From: Neisseria iguanae
GTDB lineage: Bacteria; Pseudomonadota; Gammaproteobacteria; Burkholderiales; Neisseriaceae
NCBI RefSeq assembly: GCF_003013245.1
Contig: NZ_PXYY01000017.1
Coordinates: 1 to 33,223, forward strand
Reading direction: 5' to 3'
Length of the DNA: 33,223 bases
Shown: in pieces, positions 1 through 8,523 of the stretch
How positions within the stretch are numbered: position 1 is the first letter of the stretch
Layout: the number at the start of each line of letters is the position of its first letter
The notes under the pieces: generated by a model
The model's database searches: none
Seen by the model: the letters and a program-made list of their open reading frames with translations, nothing else
Told to the model about the DNA's origin: nothing
Position numbers and translations under genes: made by a program

Positions 1-1
1 G

Positions 2-316
2 CTTAAAAACAAAACCGATGCTGCAGGCGCAATTCACAACGGCAAACTGCTCAACCGGGTTGGGTCTTTGCTATTGCCGGAATTACCTCAAAACAGTGCG
101 GCCGTGACGGATAATGCCGCGTTTCATAAAAGAGCTGATATTCAAGATTTAATTGAAGGTACAGGTCATACGATTTTTTGGTTACCGCCTTATCGTCCTG
201 ACTTTAACCCTGTTGAAAAATATTGGGCTCGGATTAAGAAAATACGTCAGGATTGGCGGCTTGACTGCATCGATACCCTTTTCTTTTACTTTATGCGGAT
301 TTGTACTGTTTTTTAA
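2..316 (+). CDS. IS630-family transposase, 3' part only
   Basis: This is the C-terminal part of a transposase whose 5' end lies left of the window; the frame is open from base 2 to the TAA at 314-316. The DDE catalytic core is recognisable: TDNAAFHK carries the second acidic residue, and LPPYRPDFNPVEKYWARIKK carries the conserved PPYSPxLNPIE-type motif with the final Glu. These motifs are typical of the IS630/Tc1-like group. Start and copy integrity cannot be judged. A Correia-like element begins 11 bases after the stop, so the right end of the IS may be missing or abutted by that repeat. The family call is fairly safe; the exact element is not recognised. Confidence 0.8.
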   Translation, partial: LKNKTDAAGAIHNGKLLNRVGSLLLPELPQNSAAVTDNAAFHKRADIQDLIEGTGHTIFWLPPYRPDFNPVEKYWARIKKIRQDWRLDCIDTLFFYFMRICTVF

Positions 317-326
317 TTTCTTTGAC

Positions 327-432
327 TATAGTTAAATCACTTTGAAATGATGCGGCATTAGCCTGCCTTGCCGTATTACCTGTACTGTCTGCAGCGGGCT
401 GCCTTGTCTCATTTCCAATTGAATCGACTATA
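327..432. repeat. Correia-like element (CREE/NEMIS), short form
   Basis: The segment starts with TATAGT and ends with ACTATA as terminal inverted repeats. Its interior (GCCTTGCCGTATTACC, then GTACTGTCTGCAG, then TGCCTTGTC) follows the order of the reverse strand of the known neisserial Correia repeat. Its length of 106 bp fits the internally deleted 104-108 bp class of that family. It is clearly diverged from the pathogen consensus. Correia elements are non-autonomous, insert at TA and can bring promoters or RNase III sites; none of those roles is shown here. Confidence 0.75.
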
Positions 433-505
433 AAGTTTGCCCTTATGGGAAAATGTCGGATACGGGGTACCGACCTGCTCCATGTGTTCATTTTGGAGTT
501 AATCA

Positions 506-556
506 ACTATTAAAGGCTGTCTGAAAGTAAAATACTTTCAGACAGCCTTTAATAGT
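506..556 (-). terminator. Perfect 24-bp hairpin, terminator of acnB
   Basis: Bases 506-529 and 533-556 are perfect inverted repeats around a 3-base AAA loop. The stem contains GGCTGTCTGAA, a one-base variant of the uptake sequence, in both directions. It lies 15 bases beyond the acnB stop codon, so it probably ends acnB transcription and may also block reading from the IS side. Confidence 0.8.
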
Positions 557-571
557 ATGGCTCAAGCTACT

Positions 572-3157
572 TTATACATTCACTTTTTCGGCAACTTCGT
601 TGTAGTTGGCGATTTCGTTAAAGTTCATGTAGCGGTAGATTTGGTCGCCTTTTTCATCGATGATACCGATGTTGGCTTGGTATTCTTCGGTGGTTGGGAT
701 TTTACCCAGTTTCGAGCAAATCGCCGCCAGCTCCGCCGAACCCAAGAACACGTTAGTGTTTTTACCTAAACGGTTCGGAAAGTTGCGGGTAGACGTGGAC
801 ATCACAGTTGCCCCTTCGCGTACTTGTGCTTGGTTACCCATACACAATGAGCAGCCAGGCATTTCCATACGTGCACCGGCACGGCCTAATACGCCGTAGT
901 GGCCTTCGTCGGAAAGCTGTTTCGCGTCCATTTTGGTCGGTGGCGCAATCCACAAGCGAACCGGTGTATCGGTTTTGCCTTCCAAGAGTTTCGAAGCTGC
1001 GCGGAAGTGGCCGATATTGGTCATACAAGAACCAATAAACACTTCATCAATAACAGTACCTGATTTTTCAGACATGAAGCATACATCGTCCGGATCATTC
1101 GGGCAGGCGATAATTGGCTCTTTGATGCCGTCCATGTTGATTTCGATAACCGCCGCATATTCGGCATCGGCATCGCCTTCCAACAATTGAGGATCAGCCA
1201 ACCAGGCTTCCATGGCTTTGATGCGGCGTTCCAAAGTACGGACATCTTCATAACCGTCGGCAATCATGTTTTTCATCAACACGATGTTAGAAGTCATGTA
1301 TTCGATGATTGGCTCTTTGTTCAGCTTCACGGTACAACCGGCGGCTGAGCGTTCGGCAGAGGCATCAGATAATTCAAACGCTTGCTCAACTTTCAAATCA
1401 GGCAAACCTTCTATTTCCAAGATGCGGCCGGAGAAAATGTTTTTCTTACCTGCTTTGGCAACGGTCAGCAAACCGTTTTTGATGGCATACAATGGAATTG
1501 CGTTCACCAAGTCACGTAAAGTCACGCCCGGTTGCAATTTACCGCTGAAGCGTACCAATACAGACTCAGGCATATCCAAAGGCATTACCCCTGTTGCAGC
1601 GGCAAAGGCCACCAAGCCGGAACCGGCAGGGAATGAAATGCCGATTGGGAAGCGGGTGTGTGAGTCGCCGCCGGTGCCGACTGTATCAGGCAACAGCAAA
1701 CGGTTCAGCCATGAGTGAATCACGCCGTCGCCCGGGCGCAGAGATACACCACCACGGGTAGAGATGAATTCAGGCAATTCTTTGTGGGTGCGCACGTCAA
1801 CTGGTTTTGGATAAGCGGCGGTGTGGCAGAATGACTGCATCACCATATCGGCAGAGAAGCCCAAGCAAGCCAAGTCTTTCAACTCGTCGCGAGTCATCGG
1901 GCCAGTGGTGTCTTGTGAGCCGACAGTGGTCATGCGCGGTTCGCAGTAAGTACCCGGACGTACGCCTTGACCTTCAGGCAGGCCACATGCTCGACCAACC
2001 ATTTTTTGTGCCAATGAGAAACCGGCATTGCTTTCGGCAGGCGCTTGTGGCAGACGGAATTTTTCTGAAGCAGGCAAACCTAAAGCATCGCGTGCTTTGG
2101 CAGTTAGGCCGCGGCCGATAATCAAGTTAATACGGCCGCCGGCTTGTACTTCGTCCAGCAGCACTTGTGATTTCAACGCGAATTCGGCAACGGTTTCACC
2201 GTTTTTTACGATTTTGCCTTCATACGGCAAGATGTCGACCACATCACCCATTTGTAGGGCTGAAACGTCTACTTCGATTGGCAATGCGCCTGAATCTTCC
2301 TGTGTGTTGAAGAAAATCGGGGCAATTTTGCCGCCCAAGCATACGCCGCCGAAGCGTTTGTTCGGTACGAAAGGAATGTCTTCACCGGTGTGCCAAATCA
2401 CAGAGTTGGTGGCCGATTTGCGTGAGGAACCAGTACCCACTACGTCGCCGACGTAAGCAACTGGATGACCTTTGGCTTTCAATTCTTTCAGTAATCTGAT
2501 CGGACCCACTTCGCCAGGTTTGTCGGGGTTGATGCCCTCACGCGGGTTTTTCAGCATGGCCAATGCATGCAGAGGAATATCAGGACGACTCCAAGCATCA
2601 GGTGCCGGAGATAAGTCGTCGGTATTGGTTTCGCCATCAACCTTGAATACGGTTACGGTGATTTTTTTAGGAACAGCTTCGCGAGAAGTAAACCATTCGG
2701 CATCAGCCCATGATTGCAACACTTCTTTGGCATACGCGTTGCCTTTTTCGGCTTTTTCTTGAACATCATGGAATGAATCAAACATCAATAAGGTATGTTT
2801 CAAACCTTTGGCAGCGATTGGTGCCAATTTGTCATGGTCGAGCAGCTCAATTAATGGGTGAATGTTGTAGCCGCCAAGCATGGTGCCAAGCAATTCGGTA
2901 GCGTATTCGGCAGAAATAAGAGGGCTGGAAGCACTTCCTTCAGCAACGGCGGCCAAGAAAGAGGCTTTGACTTTAGCGGCATCATCTACGCCCGGTGGAA
3001 CGCGGTTAACCAACAGGTCAACCAAGAATTCACCTTCGCCTTCAGGCGGGGTTTTCAACAGCTCGATTAAGTCGGCTGTTTGCTGTGCATCGAGGGCAAG
3101 GGCAGGAATACCAAGGGCAGCGCGCTCGGCGGCGGCTTTGCGATAGGCTTCTAACAT
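572..3157 (-). CDS. acnB: Aconitate hydratase B
   Basis: This 861-residue protein matches AcnB in length and throughout its sequence. AcnB interconverts citrate and isocitrate via cis-aconitate in the cytoplasm (TCA cycle) and in related bacteria can bind RNA as the apo form. The N-terminal HEAT-like region begins [20 protein letters not shown], followed by the swivelling domain ([20 protein letters not shown]). The [4Fe-4S] core has Cys about 711 ([12 protein letters not shown]) and Cys 769/772 (GCSLCMGNQ), almost the same positions as in E. coli AcnB. The ATG start has AAGGAA upstream. It is transcribed alone, with a strong hairpin after the stop. No damage is seen. Confidence 0.97.
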   Translation of the reverse strand: MLEAYRKAAAERAALGIPALALDAQQTADLIELLKTPPEGEGEFLVDLLVNRVPPGVDDAAKVKASFLAAVAEGSASSPLISAEYATELLGTMLGGYNIHPLIELLDHDKLAPIAAKGLKHTLLMFDSFHDVQEKAEKGNAYAKEVLQSWADAEWFTSREAVPKKITVTVFKVDGETNTDDLSPAPDAWSRPDIPLHALAMLKNPREGINPDKPGEVGPIRLLKELKAKGHPVAYVGDVVGTGSSRKSATNSVIWHTGEDIPFVPNKRFGGVCLGGKIAPIFFNTQEDSGALPIEVDVSALQMGDVVDILPYEGKIVKNGETVAEFALKSQVLLDEVQAGGRINLIIGRGLTAKARDALGLPASEKFRLPQAPAESNAGFSLAQKMVGRACGLPEGQGVRPGTYCEPRMTTVGSQDTTGPMTRDELKDLACLGFSADMVMQSFCHTAAYPKPVDVRTHKELPEFISTRGGVSLRPGDGVIHSWLNRLLLPDTVGTGGDSHTRFPIGISFPAGSGLVAFAAATGVMPLDMPESVLVRFSGKLQPGVTLRDLVNAIPLYAIKNGLLTVAKAGKKNIFSGRILEIEGLPDLKVEQAFELSDASAERSAAGCTVKLNKEPIIEYMTSNIVLMKNMIADGYEDVRTLERRIKAMEAWLADPQLLEGDADAEYAAVIEINMDGIKEPIIACPNDPDDVCFMSEKSGTVIDEVFIGSCMTNIGHFRAASKLLEGKTDTPVRLWIAPPTKMDAKQLSDEGHYGVLGRAGARMEMPGCSLCMGNQAQVREGATVMSTSTRNFPNRLGKNTNVFLGSAELAAICSKLGKIPTTEEYQANIGIIDEKGDQIYRYMNFNEIANYNEVAEKVNV

Positions 3158-3312
3158 CTCTTTGTTCCTTAATTATGGTATTTTTCTTCTGAGGGATTGC
3201 AAAAATTTACGTTAAAGATTGTGAACAATTATTCTCAGTATCATAGACTAATTTTCAAGAATTGAAAATACTCTTGTTGTAAGATGTAATAAAGATTTTT
3301 TATCATGTTAAA

Positions 3313-3383
3313 AATCAGGCCGTATGAAAAATATCTGCTACTAAAATAATGTTTAGACAACAGATTTTTCAGACGGCCTGATT
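3313..3383 (-). terminator. Uptake-sequence hairpin after clpX
   Basis: Bases 3313-3337 pair imperfectly with 3361-3383. The right arm holds an exact AG-type uptake sequence in reverse (3369-3380) and the left arm a one-base variant (GGCCGTATGAA). It lies 24 bases after the clpX stop and upstream of acnB, so it probably ends clpX transcription. Confidence 0.65.
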
Positions 3384-3406
3384 ATGAAATGATTTGATGT
3401 TACGGA

Positions 3407-4705
3407 TTATTTGCTGCTTTTTTGTGTTTTCTTGGTTTCGGCTTTTGGCGTTTTGCAGGTGCTGCCGTCGGCCGACAGCAATTGCGGCGCTTCGCCTTTG
3501 TCAATCACGTTTTGATTGATGACGACTTTTTGCACGTCTTTCAGATCAGGTAATTGATACATGGTATCAAGCAGGCTGCGTTCGACAATCGAGCGCAAAC
3601 CGCGTGCGCCGGTTTTGCGTTCCATGGCTTGTTTGGCAATGCTGCGCAAGGCATCTTCTTCGATTTCCAGCTCGACATCTTCCATGCCGAATAAGATTTG
3701 GTATTGTTTTACCAAAGCGTTTTTCGGCTTGGTTAGAATGTTGATCAGGGCATCTTCATCCAATTCGGCCAAGGTGGCAATCACCGGCAGGCGACCGATT
3801 AATTCGGGAATCAGGCCGAATTTGATTAAGTCTTCCGGTTCGACGGTTTCGAATAATTCGGAAATGTTGATGTTTTCGTCTTTGCTGTGTACGGCGGCAC
3901 CAAAGCCGATGCCGCCTTTTTCCGTACGCTGTCGGATCACTTTTTCCAACCCGGCAAACGCGCCGCCGCAGATAAACAGGATATTGGTGGTATCGACACT
4001 GATAAATTCCTGATTCGGATGTTTGCGGCCGCCTTGGGGCGGAACGCTGGCTACCGTGCCTTCAATCAGCTTCAATAAGGCTTGTTGCACACCTTCGCCC
4101 GATACATCACGGGTGATGGAAGGGTTGTCGCTCTTGCGGGAGATTTTGTCAATTTCATCAATATACACAATACCGCGCTGGGCTTTTTCAATATCAAAAT
4201 CGCATTTGCCTAGCAGCTTGGTAATGATTTGTTCGACGTCTTCTCCGACATAGCCTGCTTCCGTGAGGGTAGTGGCATCAGCCATCACAAAGGGCACGTC
4301 CAATTTACGAGCCAAAGATTGGGCCAGTAAAGTTTTGCCCGAACCGGTCGGGCCGATGAGTAGGATGTTAGATTTCGACAACTCGACATTGCCGTTGGCT
4401 TTCGGGTGGCGCAGGCGTTTATAGTGGTTATAAACAGCTACTGCTAAGGCTTTTTTGGCGTGTTCCTGACCGATAACGTGATCATCGAGATTGGCCACGA
4501 TTTCCGCAGGAGTTGGCAGCGCGCCGGTTTTGGTTTCGGCGGTACCGGCTGGTTCGGCTGGGGTCTCGCTATCGGAATTTTGCAGCATCACACCGCAGGT
4601 TTCGACGCATTCGTTACAAATAAAAGCGTGCTCGCCTTCAATCAAATTTTTGACTTCGTGTTCTGACTTGCCGCAGAACGAGCATGAGCGTTTTTCTTCA
4701 GACAT
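3407..4705 (-). CDS. clpX: ATP-dependent Clp protease ATP-binding subunit ClpX
   Basis: ClpX is a hexameric AAA+ unfoldase that recognises tagged substrates and threads them into the ClpP protease. The 432-residue sequence shows the N-terminal zinc-binding domain with Cys 8, 11, 30 and 33 (CSFC...CNEC). It also has Walker A GPTGSGKT, the pore loop GYVGED, Walker B IVYIDEID, the RKH loop (GGRKHPN) and the sensor-2 region ARGLRSIVE. The lysine-rich tail is likely disordered. clpP is not beside it here, unlike in many proteobacteria, so the gene appears to be transcribed singly. Start at ATG 4705. Confidence 0.97.
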   Translation of the reverse strand: MSEEKRSCSFCGKSEHEVKNLIEGEHAFICNECVETCGVMLQNSDSETPAEPAGTAETKTGALPTPAEIVANLDDHVIGQEHAKKALAVAVYNHYKRLRHPKANGNVELSKSNILLIGPTGSGKTLLAQSLARKLDVPFVMADATTLTEAGYVGEDVEQIITKLLGKCDFDIEKAQRGIVYIDEIDKISRKSDNPSITRDVSGEGVQQALLKLIEGTVASVPPQGGRKHPNQEFISVDTTNILFICGGAFAGLEKVIRQRTEKGGIGFGAAVHSKDENINISELFETVEPEDLIKFGLIPELIGRLPVIATLAELDEDALINILTKPKNALVKQYQILFGMEDVELEIEEDALRSIAKQAMERKTGARGLRSIVERSLLDTMYQLPDLKDVQKVVINQNVIDKGEAPQLLSADGSTCKTPKAETKKTQKSSK

Positions 4706-4927
4706 ATAATTTATTCTTTAAGATATTAATATGAAAACCGCGGAGAAATCGTTCCGGGTTCCGGACGGATTTATCGGTAAAGCCGTCTAGTATAATGAGT
4801 ATCAGTGGGTTTATCAAATTTGCGGGCAGATTGTTGCGAAAATTTCCATATCGCATTCAAAGTTTAGGGAAAACTTGCAAACAAACGCAAAGATTCAATA
4901 GCTTACTTTACATTTTTTTGAAAATTG

Positions 4928-4956
4928 TTGAAAATGTCGGGATATATTTATATTAA
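4928..4956 (+). promoter_or_regulatory. Candidate sigma-70 promoter for pbpG
   Basis: TTGAAA (4928-4933) and TATTAA (4951-4956) are separated by 17 bases. They lie about 30 bases upstream of the pbpG ATG at 4988. The match is moderate and is judged by eye. Confidence 0.45.
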
Positions 4957-4987
4957 ATGTTGAAATAAATCCGTGAAAGATACCGCT

Positions 4988-5929
4988 ATGTCAGTAAAAA
5001 AATGGTGTAACAAATTAAGTGCGGCCTGCTTGGGCGTAGCACTTGCGGCAACTGCTTTTCCCGTTGCCGCCGATGATGTAGATGTATTGGGTCAGTTTTT
5101 AGAACAAAATTTCCCAACTCAGCAAGATCCGCTGGGTGCATTTGCCGAAACACAAGCCGGCAAAGTCGAAGCCCAAGCCATGATTGCAGGGCCGTTGTTG
5201 TCATCGCAATCTGCGCTGATTCTGAACAACCGCACGGGCGAAGTCTTGTATCAGAAAAACGCCAACCGCGTGATGCCGATTGCCTCGATTTCCAAATTGA
5301 TGAGCGCGATGGTGATTTTGGATGCCAAATTGGATATGAACCAAATGGTAGAGATTACACCGGATGAAATTGACCGTTTGAAAGGTACCGGCAGCCGTCT
5401 GGGAATCGGCACGACCTTAACCCGCAGAGAATTGCTGCATTTGAGCCTGATGAGCAGCGAAAACCGTGCTACACATGCGCTGGGCCGCACTTATCCGGGC
5501 GGCATGGGTGCGTTTGTTGCGGCCATGAATGCCAAAGCGCAAAGTTTGGGCATGTATGACAGCCGTTTCTATGAGCCGACCGGTTTGGATTTCCGAAATG
5601 TATCGACGGCGCATGATTTGAGCTGTTTGGTTGCAGCAGCCAGCAAATATCCGTCTATCCGCTCAAATTCAACGTCTAACTATGGTTCGGTATATACCGT
5701 ACGCGGTCGTCAAAGCTACAAAAACTCAAATGCCTTGGTGCGTGAAGGTGCTTGGGATATTGAGTTACAGAAAACAGGCTATATCCGTGAATCGGGCCGT
5801 TCGATGGTGGTAAAAGTCAATGTTCAAAATCAGCCGATTACCATCGTATTGCTGAATTCGCCAAGCTCGTTGACCCGGGTGAATGATGTGCGCCGTATTC
5901 AATCTTGGATGCTGCAATCCCGCTCGTAA
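4988..5929 (+). CDS. pbpG: D-alanyl-D-alanine endopeptidase (PBP7-like, S11 family)
   Basis: This is a periplasmic penicillin-binding protein that cleaves D-Ala cross-links in peptidoglycan. The three active-site motifs are present: S100-x-x-K103 (SISK), S157-E-N159 and K262-T-G264. The length of about 313 residues fits PbpG. An N-terminal signal peptide (MSVKKWCNKLSAACLGVALA, cleaved near AAD) directs export. A GTG at 4973 is in frame, but the ATG at 4988 gives a clean signal peptide and has GAAAGA just upstream. The gene is followed by a weak hairpin and then by the M48 lipoprotein gene. Confidence 0.93.
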   Translation: MSVKKWCNKLSAACLGVALAATAFPVAADDVDVLGQFLEQNFPTQQDPLGAFAETQAGKVEAQAMIAGPLLSSQSALILNNRTGEVLYQKNANRVMPIASISKLMSAMVILDAKLDMNQMVEITPDEIDRLKGTGSRLGIGTTLTRRELLHLSLMSSENRATHALGRTYPGGMGAFVAAMNAKAQSLGMYDSRFYEPTGLDFRNVSTAHDLSCLVAAASKYPSIRSNSTSNYGSVYTVRGRQSYKNSNALVREGAWDIELQKTGYIRESGRSMVVKVNVQNQPITIVLLNSPSSLTRVNDVRRIQSWMLQSRS

Positions 5930-5943
5930 CATGTTGATTTAAT

Positions 5944-5991
5944 AGGCTGTCTGAATATTATCGGTAAGATTGAAAAAATTTCAGATGGCCT
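5944..5991 (+). terminator. Degenerate uptake-sequence hairpin with T run after pbpG
   Basis: AGGCTGTCTGAA (5944-5955) pairs with TTCAGATGGCCT (5980-5991) with two G-T pairs, and T residues follow. It lies just after the pbpG stop. Confidence 0.6.
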
Positions 5992-6065
5992 TTTTGCGTA
6001 CCATCCAAAACGCTTGTACAAAAACATTCTTGTTTTATATTGTGTACATTCATTGGGAGCCATTT

Positions 6066-6840
6066 ATGACGATTCAGAAAAAACATTATGCTTGGCTGAC
6101 TGCCGCAGTTTTGGCGGTCACGGGCTGCACTTCTGTAGCGGATATGGCCGGTTACGACACCGCCACGCTAAACGAAAGCGCGGCAAAAAACTACACGGAG
6201 GTGATGCGAAAAGCGCAAAGTCAGCGCGTTTTAGATACCACATCGCAAACGGCGCGTCGTGTGCATGCCGTATTCAACCGCTTGAAACCTTATGCCAATC
6301 AGGCCAATCAAACGGGTGTACCGTTTAATTGGCAGATGAATGTTATCCGCAGCAAAGAAATGAACGCATGGGCAATGCCGGGCGGCAAAATGGCGGTTTA
6401 CACCGGCATGGTGGAACGTCTGAATCTGACCGATGATGAGATTGCCGCCGTGGTCGGCCATGAAATGACCCATGCCCTGCTGGAGCACAGTAAAAAAGCT
6501 ATCGGGGGTCAAGTATTGACCGGATTAGGCGGTTCGATTTTGGCGAGTGCCACCGGTGTGAACGGTAGCTTGATTGGTTTGGGCGCCGATTTGACAGCGA
6601 CCAAGCCATTTTCACGTCATCAGGAAAATGAAGCCGATGCCGGCGGTGTGCGCTTGATGGCGCAGGCCGGTTACAATCCGCAAGCGGCCATCAGCGTTTG
6701 GCAGAAGATGAATCAGACACAAAATGGCACATCGATTTCGGTATTGTCAACACACCCACCCGACCAATGAGACGCGGATCAACGCCATCCGTAAAATGTT
6801 GCCGGAAGTGATGCCGATTTACCAGCGCAGCAAACGTTGA
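6066..6840 (+). pseudogene. M48-family metalloprotease lipoprotein, frameshifted near the C-terminus
   Basis: The reading frame from ATG 6066 (GGGAG upstream) encodes a lipoprotein: MTIQKKHYAWLTAAV..., with lipobox AVTGC. It has an M48 zinc-protease domain with H132-E-M-T-H136 and a downstream ENEAD third-ligand motif, as in LoiP/YcaL-type outer-membrane-associated proteases. The frame stops early at TGA 6768-6770 after the residues HPPDQ. A 4-base tandem duplication (ACCC twice, 6754-6761) causes this. Without one copy the frame runs THPTNETRINAIRKMLPEV... to TGA 6838-6840, restoring the conserved HPxxxxR motif of the family. The product as read lacks about 24 C-terminal residues and may be inactive; a sequencing error is possible. 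An in-frame start at 5970 would spoil the signal peptide and is rejected. Confidence 0.85.
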
Positions 6841-6860
6841 TTTTTAAAATTCGGTACATT

Positions 6861-6919
6861 AAATCAGGCCGTCTGAACAATTTACATTATCCGTAATGAT
6901 TGTTCAGATGGCCTGATTT
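6861..6919. terminator. Uptake-sequence hairpin, possibly bidirectional
   Basis: Bases 6861-6881 pair with 6899-6919 with a single G-T pair. The left arm carries an exact AG-type uptake sequence (6866-6877). It separates the convergent M48 gene and SIMPL gene. Confidence 0.7.
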
Positions 6920-7062
6920 TATTGGTTCAGCTTAATTGGTATGGTGGAATCAATAAGGAATCGGTACAGGGTGTCTGCTACAGACGGTATGAAAAGGCAG
7001 GCTAACGCTGTACCCGTTTTTTGTGGTTTCACGATATTTTACGTTTTAAGGATTTCAAAACT

Positions 7063-7773
7063 TTACATCTGAATCGAACCGTCAACCGTGATGGTGATTT
7101 CTTCCGAACCCGGTGAGGCAGTTTCCACTGATTCCATGCTGATGCCGGAAGCGGATATTGGTGCGGCACGGTATATCTTGCTTTTGGTTATATTGTTTGA
7201 ATGGACGGTATTACTGCCGATATGGCCTAAATTAATTTTGATGATTTTGTAATCGCGGTAGCCTAAGGCCTCGGTTAAGGTTTGTGCACGTTGTTTGAAG
7301 CGGATGATGGCTGACTTGCTCACTTCGTCAATCACGGATTCGCGCTTTTCTTTGGAAACGCTGAAATAGGTGTACTCGACATGGGCTTCGTTTTGGGTTT
7401 CGGCAATCAGGCGGTTGAGGGCGGCGAAGTCTTTGCTTTCCACTTTGAAATCGGCGTGTTCTTCCCAGCCTGTTTGGGTGCGCTTGCCATTGGTATATTG
7501 ATAGCGCGGTGAGACATTGCGGCTGAGTAGTTCGGTTTTAAATGCACTGTTTTTGGCTTTGTGGTTGAAACGGTTGAATTTTTTAGTGAAGGCTGCATTC
7601 ACCGATTGGCGGTCTTTCCCTTCGGCATGAACTTGGAAACGGGCAGTCACAGTGTCGCGTGGTACTTCCATGCCGGCACTTTCGGAAAATTCCACAACAT
7701 TGTAATTTAAAGGTTCGGCAGCCGCGGGCAGGGCAGTTGCTAAAAAGAGTGCGGTTAAAGTCGGGCGTAACAT
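7063..7773 (-). CDS. SIMPL (DUF541) domain protein, periplasmic
   Basis: The 236-residue protein has a signal peptide (MLRPTLTALFLATALPAAAE) and a body typical of the SIMPL/DUF541 family. The signs are an early VTARFQVHAEGKD segment, a central TQTGWEEHADFKVESKDF segment and the C-terminal EITITVDGSIQM strand. Family members sit in the periplasm or outer membrane; some are linked to oxidative or membrane stress, but the biochemical role is unclear. The start ATG 7773 has AAAGGAAA upstream. It converges on the M48 gene and appears to be transcribed alone. Confidence 0.85.
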   Translation of the reverse strand: MLRPTLTALFLATALPAAAEPLNYNVVEFSESAGMEVPRDTVTARFQVHAEGKDRQSVNAAFTKKFNRFNHKAKNSAFKTELLSRNVSPRYQYTNGKRTQTGWEEHADFKVESKDFAALNRLIAETQNEAHVEYTYFSVSKEKRESVIDEVSKSAIIRFKQRAQTLTEALGYRDYKIIKINLGHIGSNTVHSNNITKSKIYRAAPISASGISMESVETASPGSEEITITVDGSIQM

Positions 7774-7845
7774 GGGTTTTCCTTTAGGTTGTTATATAAC
7801 CATAATCTGACATATTCTTATAAATATGAAGAATAGTGTAAGGCC

Positions 7846-7973
7846 GAGATCTTTGCAACCCCTTAATCTTTGGCGCAGTTCTTCGCGCTGTGTTTTATAC
7901 CGCTTGCCTATTTTCATGATAGGGGCCTGCGCGTTCTCCGATGCTATTACCTTGATCTGTACTCAAATCCGGG
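7846..7973 (+). repeat. Dispersed repeat, copy A (about 128 bp)
   Basis: This begins GAGATCTTTGCA and ends CTGTACTCAAATCCGGG. A second diverged copy lies at 20456-20587 with the same two ends (GAGATTTTTGCA and the identical 17-base end). Between them they share TTTGGC, TGCCTAT...TGATA and a 3' block of about 40 bases with roughly 80% identity. The first bases resemble the GAGACCTTTGCA ends of some neisserial IS5-like elements. The copies may be a decayed small non-autonomous element; the family is not recognised. Confidence 0.6.
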
Positions 7974-8430
7974 AGGGCAAAGTCATCAGAGGTAAGAAAC
8001 AGCTGCGTTGTTGGCCCGGCAGATGGAGAAAAGTAAGCCTGCAACCTCTCAAAGACGCATCACTTTTTAAACCTGTATGCGGTTTAACCGCATGATCAAA
8101 AAACATCAAACGGCACGGTTCTTTGTTGCTGCAGCCCCGAATCCCTAAAAGAAAATGGATCATGCCGTCTTTCCATAAGGTAAGGATAATGCGTTCAGCC
8201 TTGCCGTCGGTCTGCAGTCGGGCAAAACGGGCAAACGTTTGACTGATATTGCCGATTCCGGCCTGTTTTATGAATTTTTCCTCAATTGCCTTTCCGACTT
8301 TGTCCGAATATTTCATCCCATGCAGGGCTTCTTTTAAACGGTGATTGGTGCGGTTTCGCGGTGCGGGCGGTTGCGGCCGCGCCGGCTTGGTGTAGGTGTC
8401 TGTTTCAGTATTGTCTTTCAAATACGGCAA
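7963..8430 (-). CDS. Doubtful hypothetical ORF, possible gene remnant
   Basis: An open frame of 155 residues begins at a TTG without a clear ribosome-binding site. It runs PYLKDNTETDTYTKPARPQ..., includes a basic helical stretch (HRLKEALHGMKYSDKVGKAI), and ends with the TGA supplied by the end of repeat A (7963-7973). The frame also runs upstream to a stop inside an uptake-sequence variant near 8490. I do not recognise a family. A missing good start and an end formed by a repeat make a truncated or dead gene likely. If it is not a gene, 7974-8455 holds nothing else that I can identify. Confidence 0.3.
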   Translation of the reverse strand: MPYLKDNTETDTYTKPARPQPPAPRNRTNHRLKEALHGMKYSDKVGKAIEEKFIKQAGIGNISQTFARFARLQTDGKAERIILTLWKDGMIHFLLGIRGCSNKEPCRLMFFDHAVKPHTGLKSDASLRGCRLTFLHLPGQQRSCFLPLMTLPSRI

Positions 8431-8455
8431 AAAATGCTGGCTTTCTTTACTTATC

Positions 8456-8496
8456 AGGCTGTCTGAAACTGTTTTACCCGCTCCGTTTCAGACGGC
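8456..8496 (-). terminator. Uptake-sequence hairpin downstream of trkA
   Basis: AGGCTGTCTGAAAC (8456-8469) pairs with GTTTCAGACGGC (8485-8496), with one G-T mismatch. It lies about 28 bases beyond the trkA stop codon. There is no strong T run, so termination is probable but not certain. Confidence 0.5.
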
Positions 8497-8523
8497 ATTT
8501 GCGATGTTTTTGAAGATGGTTGT

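Noticed and set aside
291..506. Minus-strand ORF of 71 codons
   Set aside because: It lies over the Correia-like element and reads repeat sequence; no ribosome-binding site or family.
5970..6065. Longer N-terminus of the M48 protease
   Set aside because: It would place 32 unrelated residues before a clear lipoprotein signal; the ATG at 6066 has a ribosome-binding site.
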